64,000 nt of DNA from Paraflavitalea pollutisoli (GTDB taxonomy: Bacteria; Bacteroidota; Bacteroidia; Chitinophagales; Chitinophagaceae): positions 248,001 to 312,000 of the forward strand of contig NZ_JARKMX010000003.1 in assembly GCF_029360705.1 (NCBI RefSeq), read 5' to 3'. The stretch's first letter is position 1. Each line of letters begins with the position of its first letter. The notes beneath the pieces are model-generated. The model worked only from the letters and a program-made list of their open reading frames with translations, was not told where the DNA came from and ran no database searches. The position numbers and the translations under genes are program-made. Below are positions 43,633 to 54,177 of this stretch, one piece after another.

Positions 43633-46600
43633 CTAGGTTGTTATGGCCACCTGCTTCTTTTGCTTGCGCTTGTGCGATCGCCGGTAAACGATCTCGACGA
43701 TCAGCGGGAAAATCAGCAGCGTCAAAATGGTCGAGCTGATCAGGCCGCCAATCACCACGATCGCCAGGGGCTTCTGGGTTTCTGAACCAATGCCCATCGA
43801 GATCGCGGCTGGCAGCAGACCAATCGCCGCCATCAGGGCCGTCATCACTACCGGCCTGATCCTTGAATTCACCCCTTCGCGTATCGAATCCAGCAGCGGC
43901 ATCTTATGTTGAATGTTCTGCTTGAATACAGAGATCAGGATCACCCCGTTTTGAATACAGATCCCAAACAGGGCAATGAAACCAATACCTGCCGAGATAC
44001 TGAAAATGGTGCCGGTAATATGGAGGGCGAGTATGCCACCGATCATCGCAAAGGGTACGTTGATCAATACCAGGCCGGCATCGGCGGCATTACCGAATGT
44101 GATAAAGAGCAGGATGAAGATGGCCACCAGCACAATAGGCACCACTTGCGATAGTTTCTTCTGCGCCCGCACCTGGTTTTCGAATTCACCACTCCACTCG
44201 ATACTCATACCCTTGCTTAGTTTTACCTGTTGTTTTACCCGCTCCTGGGCATCGGCAATGGTGCTGCCCATATCCCTTTCGCGGATGGAAAACTTGATGG
44301 CAATGAAACGGGTATTTTTATCACGATAGATAAAGGCCGGACCGGTTACTGTACTGATGGTCGCGATCTCTTTGAGGGGTACGGTAGCACCATGCAGCGT
44401 GGGCACCCGCAGTTTGCTCATGGCGTATTCACTGTTGCGGAACTCCTCCGGATAGCGGATGCGGATGGGGAACTTACGGTCGCCCTGGTAAAAGTAGGAC
44501 GCCGACTTACCACCGATCGCCGTTTCGATCACCGCATTGGCATCGGCAATCGTTACCCCATACATCGCCATCTTTTGTTCGCTCAATACAATACTGATCT
44601 CCGGTTGCCCCAGGTTGCGTATTACCCCCAGGTCTTTCACCCCTTCTACGGTTTTCATCACATTGTATACGCTATCGGCCACTTTATCGATGCTCTCCAG
44701 GTCATTGCCAAAGATCTTGACACCAAAGGAGGCTTTGAAACCGGCTACGGCTTCGGCCACATTGTCGATGATCGGTTGCGAAAAGTTGAGCACGATGCCG
44801 GGATATTGATTGAGCCGCTCATTCATCTCTTCGATCAGCTTGTCCTGGCTGATCTTTCGTTTCCATTCTTTTTTGGGTTTCAGGTCTACCTGAAACTGCG
44901 TAAAGTAAAAGCCGTTCGGGTCCGTACCGTCGTTGGAACGGCCGATCTGCGATAGTACGCGGCTCACCTCGTCATATTGCCCCAGTTCCTTGCGGAAGGT
45001 TTCTGCCATTTTACGGGTCTCCGTCAGCGAGTAGCTCATCGGCAATTCGGCGGTCACCCACAGGGCACCTTCATTGAGTGTAGGGAGAAACTCGCTACCC
45101 AGGAATTTGAAGGAGAACAACACAATACCCATGAAACCAAAAGCCAAAGACAGGCTGAGCTTTTTATGCCTCATCGTAAAACGGAAAGCGCTGGTCACGA
45201 TGCGGTTGAAGAAATTGACCACCGGGTTATTGCGTTCGCGTACATCCTTGTTGAGCAGGATGCTGGCCAGTACGGGTACCAGCGTAAGGGTAAACAACAG
45301 CGCACCCAACAGGGCAAAGCTCAGTGTCCAGGCCAGGGGAGAGAACATCTTGCCTTCTACCTTCTCAAAAGCGAAGATGGGAATAAGGCTGGTAATGATG
45401 ATCACCTTGGCAAAGAAGATCGCTTTGGCCAGCGACGAACCGGTTTGGCGGATCATACTCAGCTTGGCCATCTTATTGTATCGCTGCATGCCCACCTCGT
45501 GGGCCTTGTGCGCCATGACCACGAATAGCCCCTCGACCATTACCACCGCGCCGTCAATGATGATGCCGAAGTCGATCGCTCCCATCGACAGCAGGTTGGC
45601 ACTCATGCCTTTCATGCGTAAGCAAATGAAGGCAAACAGCAGCGAGAGGGGAATGATGATCGATACGATTACGGTAGTCCGCCAGTCAAACATGAAGATG
45701 AATACGATCAGCGTTACCAGCAGAATACCTTCAATCAGGTTGTGCGTAATGGTCTCCGTGCAGAAATCCATCAGCTTGTCGCGGTCATAGAAAGGCACCA
45801 TCTTGATACCCGTAGGCAGGATATTGTCGTTGAGCTCATCGATCTTGGCTTTCACCTTCGACAGCACCTCACGCGGGTTCTCGCCCTTGCGCATCACCAC
45901 GATACCTTCCACCACGTCATTGTCTGCATCGAGGCCCACCTGGCCCACGCGGGGTACATGGCTCTCGATGACGGTAGCCAGGTTCTTGACGAGCACCGGC
46001 GTGCCATTGATATTGTCGACGATGATGTTTTCGATATCGCGTGTTTTGTCGAGCAAACCGATGCCCCGCACCACATAGGCCTGGCCGTTCTTTTCGATCA
46101 CATCGCCACCTACGTTGATATTACTTTTGGAAACGGCATTGAACACTTCCAGCGGCGTGATATCGTACCGCAGCATCATGGCCGGGTCGACCTTGATCTC
46201 GTAGGTTTTTTCAGCACCGCCAAAAGCGACGACGTCGGCAACGCCGGGTACACTGCGCAGCTGCCGGTCGATCACCCAGTTCTGAATGGTGAGCAGGTCG
46301 GTGCTGGTCTCTCCCTTGCCCTGTACGGTATACCGGAATATTTCACCCGTAGGGCCATAGGGCGGCTGCACTTCCGGCTCTACGCCTTCGGGCAGGTTTA
46401 CATTGCCCAGTAGGTTATTGACCTGTTGCCGGGCAAAGAAATCCTCCACATCATCATCGAAAATGATCTTGGTCACGGAGAGGCCAAACATGGAGATGGA
46501 ACGCAACGAAGTCTTCTTTTTGAACCGGGTTCAGGTTGACCTCGATGGGCACGGTTACAAACCGTTCCACTTCTTCGGCACTGCGGCCCGGCCATTGTGT

Positions 46601-46759
46601 AACGATGACGATCTGGGTGTTGGTTACATCGGGAAACGCCTCCAACGGTGTTTTGATGTAGCTCCATACGCCGGCAACAATCGTCAGCAGCGTCATGAAA
46701 AAGATGAAGAACCTGTTCTTGAGCGAAAAGGTTACAATATTGGAAATAAACTTGTTCAT
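43633..46759 (-). pseudogene. Heavy-metal RND pump (CusA/CzcA type) with one-base frameshift
   Basis: The start MNKFISNIVTFSLKNRFFIFF at 46759 is a typical CzcA/CusA N-terminus and reads to PVQKED, after which the frame ends in unrelated residues (stop at 46454). The remaining 957 residues, with the HME-family motif DFGIIIDGAVVMVEG and the C-terminal IQNGVILIS, lie in another frame. The break is at an A5 tract (complement of 46517-46521): removing one A restores VQKKTSLRSI, the family sequence, and gives one 1041-residue pump. It would export metal ions (Cu, Ag, Zn, Co or Cd) with the adaptor and channel encoded upstream. The change is a real mutation, a slippage-controlled site, or a sequencing error. 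Confidence 0.88.
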
Positions 46760-46904
46760 TGTCTACAAACTTTTGCAATATGACCCGTTGACCAGTGCCC
46801 GTCTGTTGGCGGTCAAAACAATTGCCGCCATAGGAAAAGTCAGGCTCCCTGCAGCGACATCCCTTTCGCGTATCGGCTGCCGGCCAACGGTTGAATAGAT
46901 CACG

Positions 46905-47996
46905 TTAATTGTTCAGCGCTCCGTATACCAGCAGTTGATACTGGGAGATCACTTTTTCACCATTTGCCAATCCCTGTTTGATATAAGTGGTACTGCCAAT
47001 CGTTTTAAAGGGTTCGATCTCCCTGGTTTCGATATTGCATTTGTCTTTATAGACCATGACGAAATTCCGGTTCTTGTCGAAGATCACCGCTTGTGCCGGA
47101 ATGGCCGGCATGCTTTCTTTGCCCTCGGTATATTCGATGTTGATCTGGGCAAACATTTCCGGCTTCAGCAGGTTGTCGGTGTTGGGTATGCGGATGCGTA
47201 CCTTCATCACCCGGCTTTGCGGATCGAGAATAGAGAAAATGCGGTCTACCTTGCCTTTGAAGATCCTGTCTTTGTAAGCGATCACACTCACGTTGGCATC
47301 ATAGCCCAGCTTGATCTTCGAGATATCACTTTCAAACACATTACCCATCACCCATACCTCATCGAGGTTGGAGATGATGAAGAAGGGCTGGGAACCATCC
47401 ACCCGGAACTGCATCTGATCCGTAACATTCTTTTCGATGATATAGCCCGATACCGGAGCGGTAATCGTTACCCGGGCATTGTCTTTGGCACCATAGATGG
47501 CATTGGTTTCCCGGATACGTTTCAGGTCCGACTTGGCTTTCTCCAGTTCGGTCTCGGCGGCCACCACATCTTTTTCGGTAGCGAGGCCGGCTGCAAACAT
47601 GTCTTTATTGGAAGCCAGGCTTTTTTCTGCGAGGCGCACATTCGATTCGGCAGAAGACTGTTGTCCCTGGTAATCGGCGATCTCACTACTACGAATGGTA
47701 GCCAGCACCTGGCCTTTGGTAACATAGTCGCCCAGCTGTACACGGAGTGCTTCTACTACGCCGCCAACAACGGGATATACTTTGATCCACTTGTCTTCAT
47801 TGGCTTCGATCTTGCCCGACAGCGCGATCTCATTCTTGACGGTATCGGATTGTACGGTTGCCAGCTCTACCTTTTTCTGTAAGGTGTCGGTAAGGCAAAA
47901 GGCGGTAGGTGTGGGAGCAGGGGCAACAGTTTCTCCGCAGGATAATAATTGGAAGATCAGCACACTGCCTGCCACACGGATTATTAAGGATTTCAT
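46905..47996 (-). CDS. Metal-RND adaptor (CusB/CzcB type) lipoprotein
   Basis: 363 residues. The lipobox FQLLSCGET gives the lipidated Cys. Lipoyl halves (KVYPVVGGVVEALRVQLGDYVTKGQVLATI and ARVTITAPVSGYIIEKNV) enclose a helical hairpin; beta-barrel and membrane-proximal domains follow (WVMGNVFESDISKIKLG). This is the CzcB/CusB adaptor joining the inner-membrane pump and the outer channel. It is 23 bp after the channel gene and 145 bp before the pump gene, so the pump is less tightly coupled. Confidence 0.93.
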   Translation of the reverse strand: MKSLIIRVAGSVLIFQLLSCGETVAPAPTPTAFCLTDTLQKKVELATVQSDTVKNEIALSGKIEANEDKWIKVYPVVGGVVEALRVQLGDYVTKGQVLATIRSSEIADYQGQQSSAESNVRLAEKSLASNKDMFAAGLATEKDVVAAETELEKAKSDLKRIRETNAIYGAKDNARVTITAPVSGYIIEKNVTDQMQFRVDGSQPFFIISNLDEVWVMGNVFESDISKIKLGYDANVSVIAYKDRIFKGKVDRIFSILDPQSRVMKVRIRIPNTDNLLKPEMFAQINIEYTEGKESMPAIPAQAVIFDKNRNFVMVYKDKCNIETREIEPFKTIGSTTYIKQGLANGEKVISQYQLLVYGALNN

Positions 47997-48019
47997 ATCT
48001 GGTAATGTTTTAGATCGGG

Positions 48020-49294
48020 TTAGTTGAAGAGGGCTTTTCCGATAGCGAAATTCAGGGCTTCCTTGGCCTGGTCTTTCTCGTTGCGCAGCTGATTAAAGCG
48101 AAGCACATTGTCGCGCCAGGATTCATAGAAGTCGGTAAACTCCAGCAGGCTGATATTCTTCTTCTGGAAGTTCTCCGTAATGCCTTGCAGTAGTTTGTCG
48201 AATTGCTGCCGGAAAGCAGGATCGAAGGAATCGAGCATACGGTCCGTATTCAGCGCTTTCACATAGGCCTTCTGTACTTCATTCTCGACGGTGAACTGTT
48301 GTTGCTTGTGCAGCACCTTGCTTTGTTCCACCTGTGCCTGGGCGGCTTTGATATTGCCCTGGTTGCGGTTGAAGAAAGGAATGTCCATGGCTGCGTGCAG
48401 GAAAGTCGCGTTGTCGACATGCGCACCACGCTTGTCAAACTCAAACCCCAGTTGCAGATCCGGCGTGCGGCGCGCTTTCTGCAGCTGAAGGTTTTGCTGT
48501 GTACCGAGGGTATACGCATCGGCCGCTTTCAGGTCATATCGGTTGCTGTAGGCCGTATCGACCAGTGATTGCAACGGAAACTGCTGTAGGGTGGCCAGGT
48601 CATTGTCGGCCTCCATGGGCAAATAGTAATGGTGGTTGTCGCCGAGCAGCAATTGCAGTTCTGCCTGCAGGTCATTGAGCTCATTATCGAGTGCTGTTTG
48701 CTCGGCCTGCAAGGTGTACAACAGTGAGCGGATACGCACAGCATCCTTGAGCGTTACGACGCCCTTGGCCTGCAGGTCGCTGTAGGCTGCGTTGAGTTGC
48801 TGCAAAGTTTTGATCTGCACTTCATACGCGGCCCTCGATTGGTATTTCCGGAGGATCGAGAAATAGTTGCTGCGCAACGAATACCGCAGGGTCCGCAACA
48901 GATCATAGAACTGGTATTCGGCAATGCGGGCATTGGTGGTCGCCAGTTTGATCTGCTTATTGCGTTTGCCGGCCAGGGTGACCAGCTGTTCTACCTGGAT
49001 CACGTACTGACCTGTTCGGTTGCTGATATCGAGGTATTTCCGCAGGTCGGGGTTGTACAGGTTGCCACTTACTTCCACATTCGGATTGTTGTAGAGCCTG
49101 GCCTGGATGATCTCGGCCTGCGCTACCGTGATATCGAATTTGGCAGACAGTATTGACAGGTTGTTCTGGATAAATTGTTGTTCGGCAGCTGGCAGGGTAA
49201 TGCGTAAGGTATCCTGCGCCTGGGAAGCGAGTCCCGGCAGAATTACAGCAATACACACCATGCAATGCCTGAACAGAAAAAGACTGCTATTCAT
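48020..49294 (-). CDS. Metal-RND outer-membrane channel (CzcC/CusC type)
   Basis: 424 residues with a signal peptide (cut after SQA) and no lipobox. The two outer membrane efflux protein repeats start RITLPAAEQQFIQNNLSILSA and ...DAYTLGTQQNLQLQKARRTPDLQLGFEF. ALPHA-helical content and the early LYNNPNVEVSGNL motif fit the CzcC branch. It forms the outer-membrane exit for the metal pump. The gene lies between the small acidic protein (159 bp upstream) and the adaptor. Confidence 0.92.
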   Translation of the reverse strand: MNSSLFLFRHCMVCIAVILPGLASQAQDTLRITLPAAEQQFIQNNLSILSAKFDITVAQAEIIQARLYNNPNVEVSGNLYNPDLRKYLDISNRTGQYVIQVEQLVTLAGKRNKQIKLATTNARIAEYQFYDLLRTLRYSLRSNYFSILRKYQSRAAYEVQIKTLQQLNAAYSDLQAKGVVTLKDAVRIRSLLYTLQAEQTALDNELNDLQAELQLLLGDNHHYYLPMEADNDLATLQQFPLQSLVDTAYSNRYDLKAADAYTLGTQQNLQLQKARRTPDLQLGFEFDKRGAHVDNATFLHAAMDIPFFNRNQGNIKAAQAQVEQSKVLHKQQQFTVENEVQKAYVKALNTDRMLDSFDPAFRQQFDKLLQGITENFQKKNISLLEFTDFYESWRDNVLRFNQLRNEKDQAKEALNFAIGKALFN

Positions 49295-49453
49295 ACATGG
49301 ATAATTTTGTCAGGGCACGGAAGAACGGGCCATGAAGACATACGGAAGGCTGGAAGCTGTTTAGGCGGATTACCAGCCCATCAACGGGTTGTACACGTTT
49401 GGAAAATAAAAGAGAGCAGCAGACAGGTGGTTCTCTGTGCTGCGAGCCAATGA

Positions 49454-49840
49454 TCAGGCTACCGAAAGGTCGGGGGGAGGTGTGAAAATATGGGAGTACC
49501 CTTTGCAGGTAGAGGTCAGTTGCAACCAGGCACTCAGTGAGTCTTTATCGATGCCATAGTTGGCAGCTACCATGGTTTTGTGGGCATGTTGAAAGTACAA
49601 GGGGTTCCAGGCAAACTTCTCCATGCCTTTCGCCTTGGGCATACCATCGCTGTCGTCGTCGTTGTCGGGCACGATGCTGTCGTCATCGAGCAATTGCTCG
49701 ATGACATATTCTGTGATGCTGTCGAAGTCATCGTACTGGGCGGTAGCCGCCGTTGCGTTGAAGGCATGCGTCAGGTAGTCCAGATCGATACTCTGGTTGA
49801 GTATGGAGAAGGCGACCAATATGAGGATTATCCTTGACAT
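49454..49840 (-). CDS. Small acidic protein leading the metal-RND operon
   Basis: 128 residues from the ATG at 49840, chosen because it begins a membrane or signal helix (MSRIILILVAFSIL) and sits 16 bp below a perfect -7 element. After the helix the protein is polar, with a run LLDDDSIVPDNDDDSD of mainly Asp, and ends GYSHIFTPPPDLSVA. The Asp cluster and the His residues could bind divalent metal. Small secreted proteins ending in a similar HIFTPPP tail are known upstream of metal-efflux operons in Bacteroidota, with no function assigned. I infer a metal-related role from position only. Confidence 0.7.
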   Translation of the reverse strand: MSRIILILVAFSILNQSIDLDYLTHAFNATAATAQYDDFDSITEYVIEQLLDDDSIVPDNDDDSDGMPKAKGMEKFAWNPLYFQHAHKTMVAANYGIDKDSLSAWLQLTSTCKGYSHIFTPPPDLSVA

Positions 49841-49856
49841 GCTTTTTGACAGATTG

Positions 49857-49864
49857 CAAATATA
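49857..49864 (-). promoter_or_regulatory. -7 element of the metal-RND operon
   Basis: The minus strand reads TATATTTG, an exact TAnnTTTG match, 16 bp upstream of the first gene. No convincing -33 element or metal-regulator site was found. Confidence 0.55.
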
Positions 49865-50046
49865 TAGATAGCGTTGAGAAAATGATGAGCGTAAAAATAT
49901 ACCGGGCGTTAAGGTAGCGTTAAGTTCCGGTAAATAATGACCGGATATAGGCACGCATTAGAATTGTATTAGAATGCAGGCTGCTATTTTTTACTATCTT
50001 GTAACATAGAACGATTGAAAGCTAATCAACACAACAAGCCAAAAAC

Positions 50047-52827
50047 ATGCTTCCATCCTTTGTACTGCTGTCTCGTCCGGTTCTTCGATATACCCTTTGC
50101 TTCCTGCTCAGCCTGCTAGCCCTCGCGTCCCGGGCCCAGCAAACGACAATTCAATACCTTTCCGGCACCGATAAAGATCATACGGTAAACTGGGATTTTT
50201 ATTGCACGTCCGGTAGCAACAGTGGTAAATGGACAACCATTCCGGTTCCATCCTGCTGGGAACTGCAGGGATTTGGAACTTATAACTACGGTCACGTGAA
50301 ACTCGCCGAACAGGCGGACGAAGTAGGTAAATACAAATACCGCTTTCCTGTAGACAAACGTTGGAAAGGACAAACGGTGAAGATCGTATTTGAAGGATCG
50401 ATGACCGATACCGAAGTAAAGATCAATGGCAAATCCGCGGGGCCCCTGCACCAGGGCGCTTTTTACCGCTTTAGTTACGATATCACTTCCCTGTTACGCT
50501 ATGGCAGCTCCAACCTGCTGGAAGTGCAGGTCAGTAAAAAATCTGCCAACCTCTCTGTCAACCGGGCCGAGCGTGAGTCCGACTTCTGGATATTCGGCGG
50601 CATTTTCCGTCCCGTATACCTCGAGGTGGCTCCGCCGGTACATATTGACCGGGTAGCCATCGATGCCGATGCGAAAGGAAACTTCAACGTGTCAGTGATC
50701 AAGCGTGGGGCAGACAACGGCTACCGGGCAGAAGCGGTGATCACTAAACTGGATGGTTCGTCCGTAACGGCCAATTGGAATGCCAATACGTATGCCGATA
50801 CGATCGATGTATTAAACGCAACCGTGTCGAACCCAGCTTTGTGGAGCCCCGAATTTCCCAACCTATACAAGGTAACCGTATCGCTGAAAGATAAACAAGG
50901 CAAGCTGGTACATACGCTCGAGAAGCAATTTGGCTTCAGGACTGTAGAGTTGCGTCGACAGGATGGTTTCTACCTCAACGGGCAAAAAGTACTATTTAAA
51001 GGCGTCAACCGGCATAGTTTCTGGCCCACCTCCGGCCGTACGCTCAGCAAGGAGATCAGTATAGGTGATGTGACACTCATGAAGGATATGAACATGAATG
51101 CGGTGCGCATGTCGCATTATCCACCAGACCAGCATTTCCTCGATGTCTGCGATTCATTGGGCCTGATGGTGATCGATGAGCTCACGGGCTGGCAAAAAAT
51201 GTATGACGATACCACGGCGCGCCGGTTGGTGAAAGAGCTGGTGATCCGGGATGTGAACCACCCAAGCATCGTATTGTGGGCCAATGGCAACGAAGGCGGC
51301 TTCAACAGAACGGTCGATAAAGACTACCACTGGTACGATCCGCAAAAACGCCAGGTGATACACCCCTGGGAGAAATTCAATGGTACAGAAACAAAACACT
51401 ATCCCGATTATAACTACCTCGTCAACCAATCACTCTATGAGAAAGAAGTCTTCTTCCCCACAGAGTTTATGCACGGCTTGTATGATGGTGGACATGGTGC
51501 TGCCCTCGATGATTTCTGGAACCTGATGGTGCAAACGCCGCGCTCTGCCGGTGGTTTCCTCTGGGTATTTGCCGATGAAGCCGTCGTGCGCCACGATAAG
51601 AAGGATAGCCTCGACAGCTGGAAGAATGCGGCTCCCGATGGCATCGTAGGTCCTTATCATGAAAAAGAAGGCAGCTATTATACGATCAAAGAGATCTGGT
51701 CGCCCGTGCAGGTAGCTACACCTACTTTGAATACCGGTTTTAATGGCAAACTACGCGTGGAGAACAGGTATATGTTTACGAATCTCGCGCAGTGCAAGTT
51801 TGTCTGGAAGCTGAAGACGGAGAAAGATGGTGCAATGAGTATCCGGGACAGTGGTATAGTTGCATCTGTATCAGCAGCCCCCGGTAACCAGCAATGGATC
51901 GACCTGGGCCTGCCTGCCAACTGCCAGGATCAGGACGCGCTGTACCTGACCGCTTACGATCCGGGCGGCAAGGAAATATATACCTGGAGCTGGCCCATCC
52001 ATTACAAAGCAGCCGGCAATTCGGTCAAGACAGCCGATCACCAGCTAAAGATCGAAGAGGATAACAGCCGGCTGATTGTGCTGGACAAGTCTGGCGCCAT
52101 ACATTTTGATAAAGCGACTGGTTATATCACTCAGGTGACCAAAGGTAATCAGGTGATCTCACTGTCTGGCGGTCCGGCACTGGCAGGTTTCGAACAGCAA
52201 TTGACAGCTTTCAAACACGGGAAAGGGGAAGGCAGTGTAGAAATAGTAGAAGCAGAATACAAAGGCAAAGACAACTGGCTGAAGATAAAATGGACATTCA
52301 GACCCGCAGCACCGGCCGTACTTGAATACAGCTTTTCTCAGCGCGGCGAGGCGGAATTTATTGGTATTACCTTCAACTACCCGGAGGAAAAGATCAAAGG
52401 CATGAAATGGAAAGGCCGGGGGCCTTACCGCGTGTGGAAGAACCGGTTGAAGGGACAGCAATGGGGCATTTGGGAAAAGGCTTACAACAATACGGTCACG
52501 GGTGAGTCGGGTTGGGAATATCCCGAGTTCAAGGGCAACCATGCTGATGTACGTTGGGTAACCATTCAAACCACCGAATTTCCTTTTACGGTTAGCGTTT
52601 CAAATGAAAACCTGTACTTCCAGATGCTGAAACCCGTAAGTCCCACCGGTGCTTACAACAACAATACAACGGTGAACTATCCCGCCGGTAATATCGGTTT
52701 CCTGAATGCCATACAACCCATCGGCACCAAGTTCCAGGCTGCCGGCGCGATGGGACCACAAAGTCAGAAGAATACACAGTTAAATGCACCATTTGCAGGC
52801 ACCCTGACCTTCGATTTCGGATGGTAA
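50047..52827 (+). CDS. Glycoside hydrolase family 2 protein
   Basis: 926 residues. A signal peptide (cut near SRAQ) precedes the GH2 sugar-binding jelly roll (WTTIPVPSCWELQGFGTYNY), Ig-like middle domain and TIM barrel with KGVNRHSFWPTSG and MNAVRMSHYPPDQHFLDVCDSLGL. The acid/base Glu is E416 in WANGNEGG, and E473 in PTEFMHG is the candidate nucleophile. A C-terminal beta-galactosidase-like domain follows. It is probably a periplasmic beta-galactosidase-type exoenzyme; GH2 also covers other linkages. No transport genes accompany it. TATCTTG at 49995-50001 is a near-match to a -7 element. Confidence 0.92.
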   Translation: MLPSFVLLSRPVLRYTLCFLLSLLALASRAQQTTIQYLSGTDKDHTVNWDFYCTSGSNSGKWTTIPVPSCWELQGFGTYNYGHVKLAEQADEVGKYKYRFPVDKRWKGQTVKIVFEGSMTDTEVKINGKSAGPLHQGAFYRFSYDITSLLRYGSSNLLEVQVSKKSANLSVNRAERESDFWIFGGIFRPVYLEVAPPVHIDRVAIDADAKGNFNVSVIKRGADNGYRAEAVITKLDGSSVTANWNANTYADTIDVLNATVSNPALWSPEFPNLYKVTVSLKDKQGKLVHTLEKQFGFRTVELRRQDGFYLNGQKVLFKGVNRHSFWPTSGRTLSKEISIGDVTLMKDMNMNAVRMSHYPPDQHFLDVCDSLGLMVIDELTGWQKMYDDTTARRLVKELVIRDVNHPSIVLWANGNEGGFNRTVDKDYHWYDPQKRQVIHPWEKFNGTETKHYPDYNYLVNQSLYEKEVFFPTEFMHGLYDGGHGAALDDFWNLMVQTPRSAGGFLWVFADEAVVRHDKKDSLDSWKNAAPDGIVGPYHEKEGSYYTIKEIWSPVQVATPTLNTGFNGKLRVENRYMFTNLAQCKFVWKLKTEKDGAMSIRDSGIVASVSAAPGNQQWIDLGLPANCQDQDALYLTAYDPGGKEIYTWSWPIHYKAAGNSVKTADHQLKIEEDNSRLIVLDKSGAIHFDKATGYITQVTKGNQVISLSGGPALAGFEQQLTAFKHGKGEGSVEIVEAEYKGKDNWLKIKWTFRPAAPAVLEYSFSQRGEAEFIGITFNYPEEKIKGMKWKGRGPYRVWKNRLKGQQWGIWEKAYNNTVTGESGWEYPEFKGNHADVRWVTIQTTEFPFTVSVSNENLYFQMLKPVSPTGAYNNNTTVNYPAGNIGFLNAIQPIGTKFQAAGAMGPQSQKNTQLNAPFAGTLTFDFGW

Positions 52828-52899
52828 GGCCAGCCACCTGTATAAAAAAACATAACCTGATAGCCAGACGACCTATTTTCGGGTAGTCAATCGATCTGT

Positions 52900-54063
52900 A
52901 TGAGCGCACCCTTATGGCAGTTTTGGGACACGATCATTCTGTTGGGCATCCTGCAGGGATTCATTCTCAGCGCGATGCTCTATCGTTCCCGCAGGCAGCC
53001 GGCCAACCGTTATCTGTCTTTGCTGATATTCCTGATCACATTGGCATGTGTGAACATCTATTGTATCGATGCACCCTGGCTCGATGCTCATCCGGTATTG
53101 ACTGGCCTGGCCAGTTACCTGCCATTGGTAATCGTGATGCCGATGGGCCCGCTGATCTGGTTGTATGTGCGCGCCAGTACCGATGCGCAGTTTCAAATGA
53201 CCGATCGGTACCGCCGGCATTTCCTGACGACAATCATTGATCTGTTGCCCTACTGCCTGGTATTGGTAGCAGATATCGGGGTGGCCACCCTTACAGTGTC
53301 GGCCACGCAACGATCCTACATCAGCAACCTGGTCGATCAGTACAATGTGTATGCAGATATTCCCCGCTGGATGTCGACCACCGTTTATTGTTGGATGGCA
53401 TTACAATACCTGCGTAGGCAGCAAACCATGGCCGGCAACCACCCATGGCTGCGTCAGTTCCTGTATGGCTTCCTGGCTTTTTGTGGCATCTGGTTGCTGT
53501 ACCTGATACCATACGCAATACCGGCAACCCGGCAGTCGCTGTTGGAAACCTTCAATTGGTACCCGATCTTTGTACCGCTCGCTATCTTGATCTACTGGCT
53601 CGGTATGAAGGGATACCTGGTGGGGCTTTCCGGCACACCCCGTGCCGAAGAAGGCGACAAGGCGGCTACACCCATGCCCCGGCTCCAGGACGAATCGATC
53701 GAGCGGTGGTTGCCACGGCTCACCAGCGTGATGGAATCGGACAAGCTCTACCTCGATCCCGAACTCACGGTAGCCCAACTGGCAGCAAGCGCCGACCTGA
53801 CGCCCAAACTGGTGTCCACGCTCCTGAACCAACACCTGGGTAAAAGCTTTTCCACCTTCGTCAATGAATACCGCCTCGCTGCCTTCCGGCAACGGGTGGT
53901 GGAGCAGCCGGCCAGCAACCTGACCATATCGGGCATCGCCGCAGAATGCGGTTTTAGTTCGCCCGCCACCTTCCAACGTATCTTCAAGCAAATGACAGGT
54001 ACCACCCCGTCGCAATACATCCAGCAAGCCAGGCGCAGCGAGGAGCAGGCAGCGCAAGGGTAA
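52900..54063 (+). CDS. Membrane-bound AraC-family regulator
   Basis: 387 residues. Seven membrane helices cover about residues 8-230 (ILLGILQGFILSAML, PLVIVMPMGPLIWLYV, LLPYCLVLVADIGVA and others). The C-terminal HTH_18 domain has DPELTVAQLAASADLTPKLVSTLLNQHLGKSFSTFVNEYR and ISGIAAECGFSSPATFQRIFKQMTGTTPSQY. Such proteins sense a signal in or across the inner membrane and control transcription directly. It lies 72 bp after the GH2 gene on the same strand; the signal is unknown. Confidence 0.9.
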   Translation: MSAPLWQFWDTIILLGILQGFILSAMLYRSRRQPANRYLSLLIFLITLACVNIYCIDAPWLDAHPVLTGLASYLPLVIVMPMGPLIWLYVRASTDAQFQMTDRYRRHFLTTIIDLLPYCLVLVADIGVATLTVSATQRSYISNLVDQYNVYADIPRWMSTTVYCWMALQYLRRQQTMAGNHPWLRQFLYGFLAFCGIWLLYLIPYAIPATRQSLLETFNWYPIFVPLAILIYWLGMKGYLVGLSGTPRAEEGDKAATPMPRLQDESIERWLPRLTSVMESDKLYLDPELTVAQLAASADLTPKLVSTLLNQHLGKSFSTFVNEYRLAAFRQRVVEQPASNLTISGIAAECGFSSPATFQRIFKQMTGTTPSQYIQQARRSEEQAAQG

Positions 54064-54177
54064 GGCACCAGGGGAGGGTACCTGAAGTCCGATAAATACC
54101 CCTCAATTCCGGATCTGAGCACTGCTTTTTTATGCTGAACCCACATGAATACAGAGGTTTGCAGCAAATAGCCACGC

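Noticed and set aside
46512-46524. Programmed -1 ribosomal frameshifting in the metal pump gene
   Set aside because: The restored frame needs a +1 shift (or removal of one A), and the zero-frame codons CAA AAA G do not form a XXXYYYZ slippery site.
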